Shown here piece by piece: positions 63,727 to 64,000 of a DNA stretch of 64,000 bases. The stretch's first letter is position 1, and every line of letters starts with the position of its first letter. The DNA is taken from contig NZ_JSYG01000032.1 of NCBI RefSeq assembly GCF_000784735.1, positions 1-64,000 of the forward strand, given 5' to 3'. This DNA comes from Dickeya undicola (GTDB lineage Bacteria > Pseudomonadota > Gammaproteobacteria > Enterobacterales > Enterobacteriaceae). The notes beneath the pieces were generated by a model. It saw nothing but the letters and a program-made list of their open reading frames with translations, made no database searches and was not told where the DNA came from. Made by a program: the position numbers and the translations under genes.

Positions 63727-64000
63727 ATGTACAACTTTGACTGGAGTTCGATTCCACCCAGCCTGCCCTACCTGCTCAAGGGGATGAGCGTCACGCTGGA
63801 AATCACCCTGATCGCAGTCGTGGTAGGTATTGTCTGGGGCACCGTACTGGCGGTGATGCGCCTGTCTCCCATCAAGCCCATCAGTTGGTTTGCGAAACTG
63901 TACGTTAACCTGTTTCGCTCAGTACCACTGGTGATGGTGTTGCTGTGGTTCTATCTGATCGTACCTAGCCTATTACAAAATGTGCTTGGCCTTTCTCCGA
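63727..64000 (+). CDS. gltK: Glutamate/aspartate ABC transporter permease GltK (partial)
   Basis: The first 91 codons of the second permease subunit ([19 protein letters not shown]...), cut by the window end. The N-terminal helix and the conserved [17 protein letters not shown] block are visible. It directly follows the gltJ stop. The ATPase gene gltL is expected beyond the window. Confidence 0.95.
   Translation, partial: MYNFDWSSIPPSLPYLLKGMSVTLEITLIAVVVGIVWGTVLAVMRLSPIKPISWFAKLYVNLFRSVPLVMVLLWFYLIVPSLLQNVLGLSP

Overview
The window is ordinary enterobacterial core chromosome. Nearly every gene matches an Escherichia coli family member in the same order (cpoB-pal-tolBARQ-ybgC, cydAB-cydX-ybgE, sucABCD-sdhCDAB, gltA, pxpABC, ybgI, phrB, kdp, pgm, seqA, ybfF, ybfE, fldA, fur, glnS, nag, asnB, a tRNA block, ubiF, miaB, ybeZYX, lnt, gltIJK). 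The departures from that order (nei, dtpD, rhs, speF/potE, chiPQ and nagD missing; a chemoreceptor and a small EamA protein present) and the protein sequences suggest a soft-rot member of Pectobacteriaceae, most likely Dickeya-like. That genus assignment is inference from remembered family sequences, not from a search.

Layout. 1-414: two tRNA-Lys genes and a duplicated tRNA-Lys 3' fragment. 589-6216: the Tol-Pal envelope operon on the minus strand. 6351-9491: the cytochrome bd oxidase operon, including the tiny cydX. 10195-19895: the TCA block sdhCDAB-sucABCD on the minus strand, divergent from gltA (20543-21829). 21917-25039: 5-oxoprolinase genes and ybgI. 25071-27958: photolyase, a DUF523-DUF1722 fusion, and ybfA. 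28349-36239: the complete kdpFABC-kdpDE potassium system, with a conserved KdpE operator upstream. 36324-45858: small transporter, pgm, seqA, ybfF, ybfE, a chemoreceptor, fldA, uof-fur and glnS. 46024-51061: N-acetylglucosamine uptake and catabolism (nagE divergent from nagBAC). 51356-53855: asnB and six tRNAs. 53985-61560: an SMR transporter, ubiF, miaB, and ybeZ-ybeY-corC-lnt. 61929-64000: gltI, an SroC-like RNA, gltJ, and gltK cut off by the window end.

How the genes work together. The TCA, cytochrome bd and gltA genes form an aerobic/microaerobic respiration block. tolQRAB-pal-cpoB and lnt serve the outer membrane and lipoproteins. kdp handles potassium limitation. nag and asnB handle amino-sugar and nitrogen metabolism. 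gltIJK imports glutamate/aspartate.

I found no CRISPR array, prophage, insertion sequence, toxin-antitoxin pair or defence island, and no convincing undescribed system. The more interesting signals are small: a kdpE that can only start at CTG, a diverged uof leader ORF overlapping fur with no recognisable iron box, an SroC-like RNA terminator inside glt, structured spacers in the sdh-suc operon, a NagE without its EIIA domain, and a duplicated tRNA-Lys 3' end carrying a GC-rich insert.
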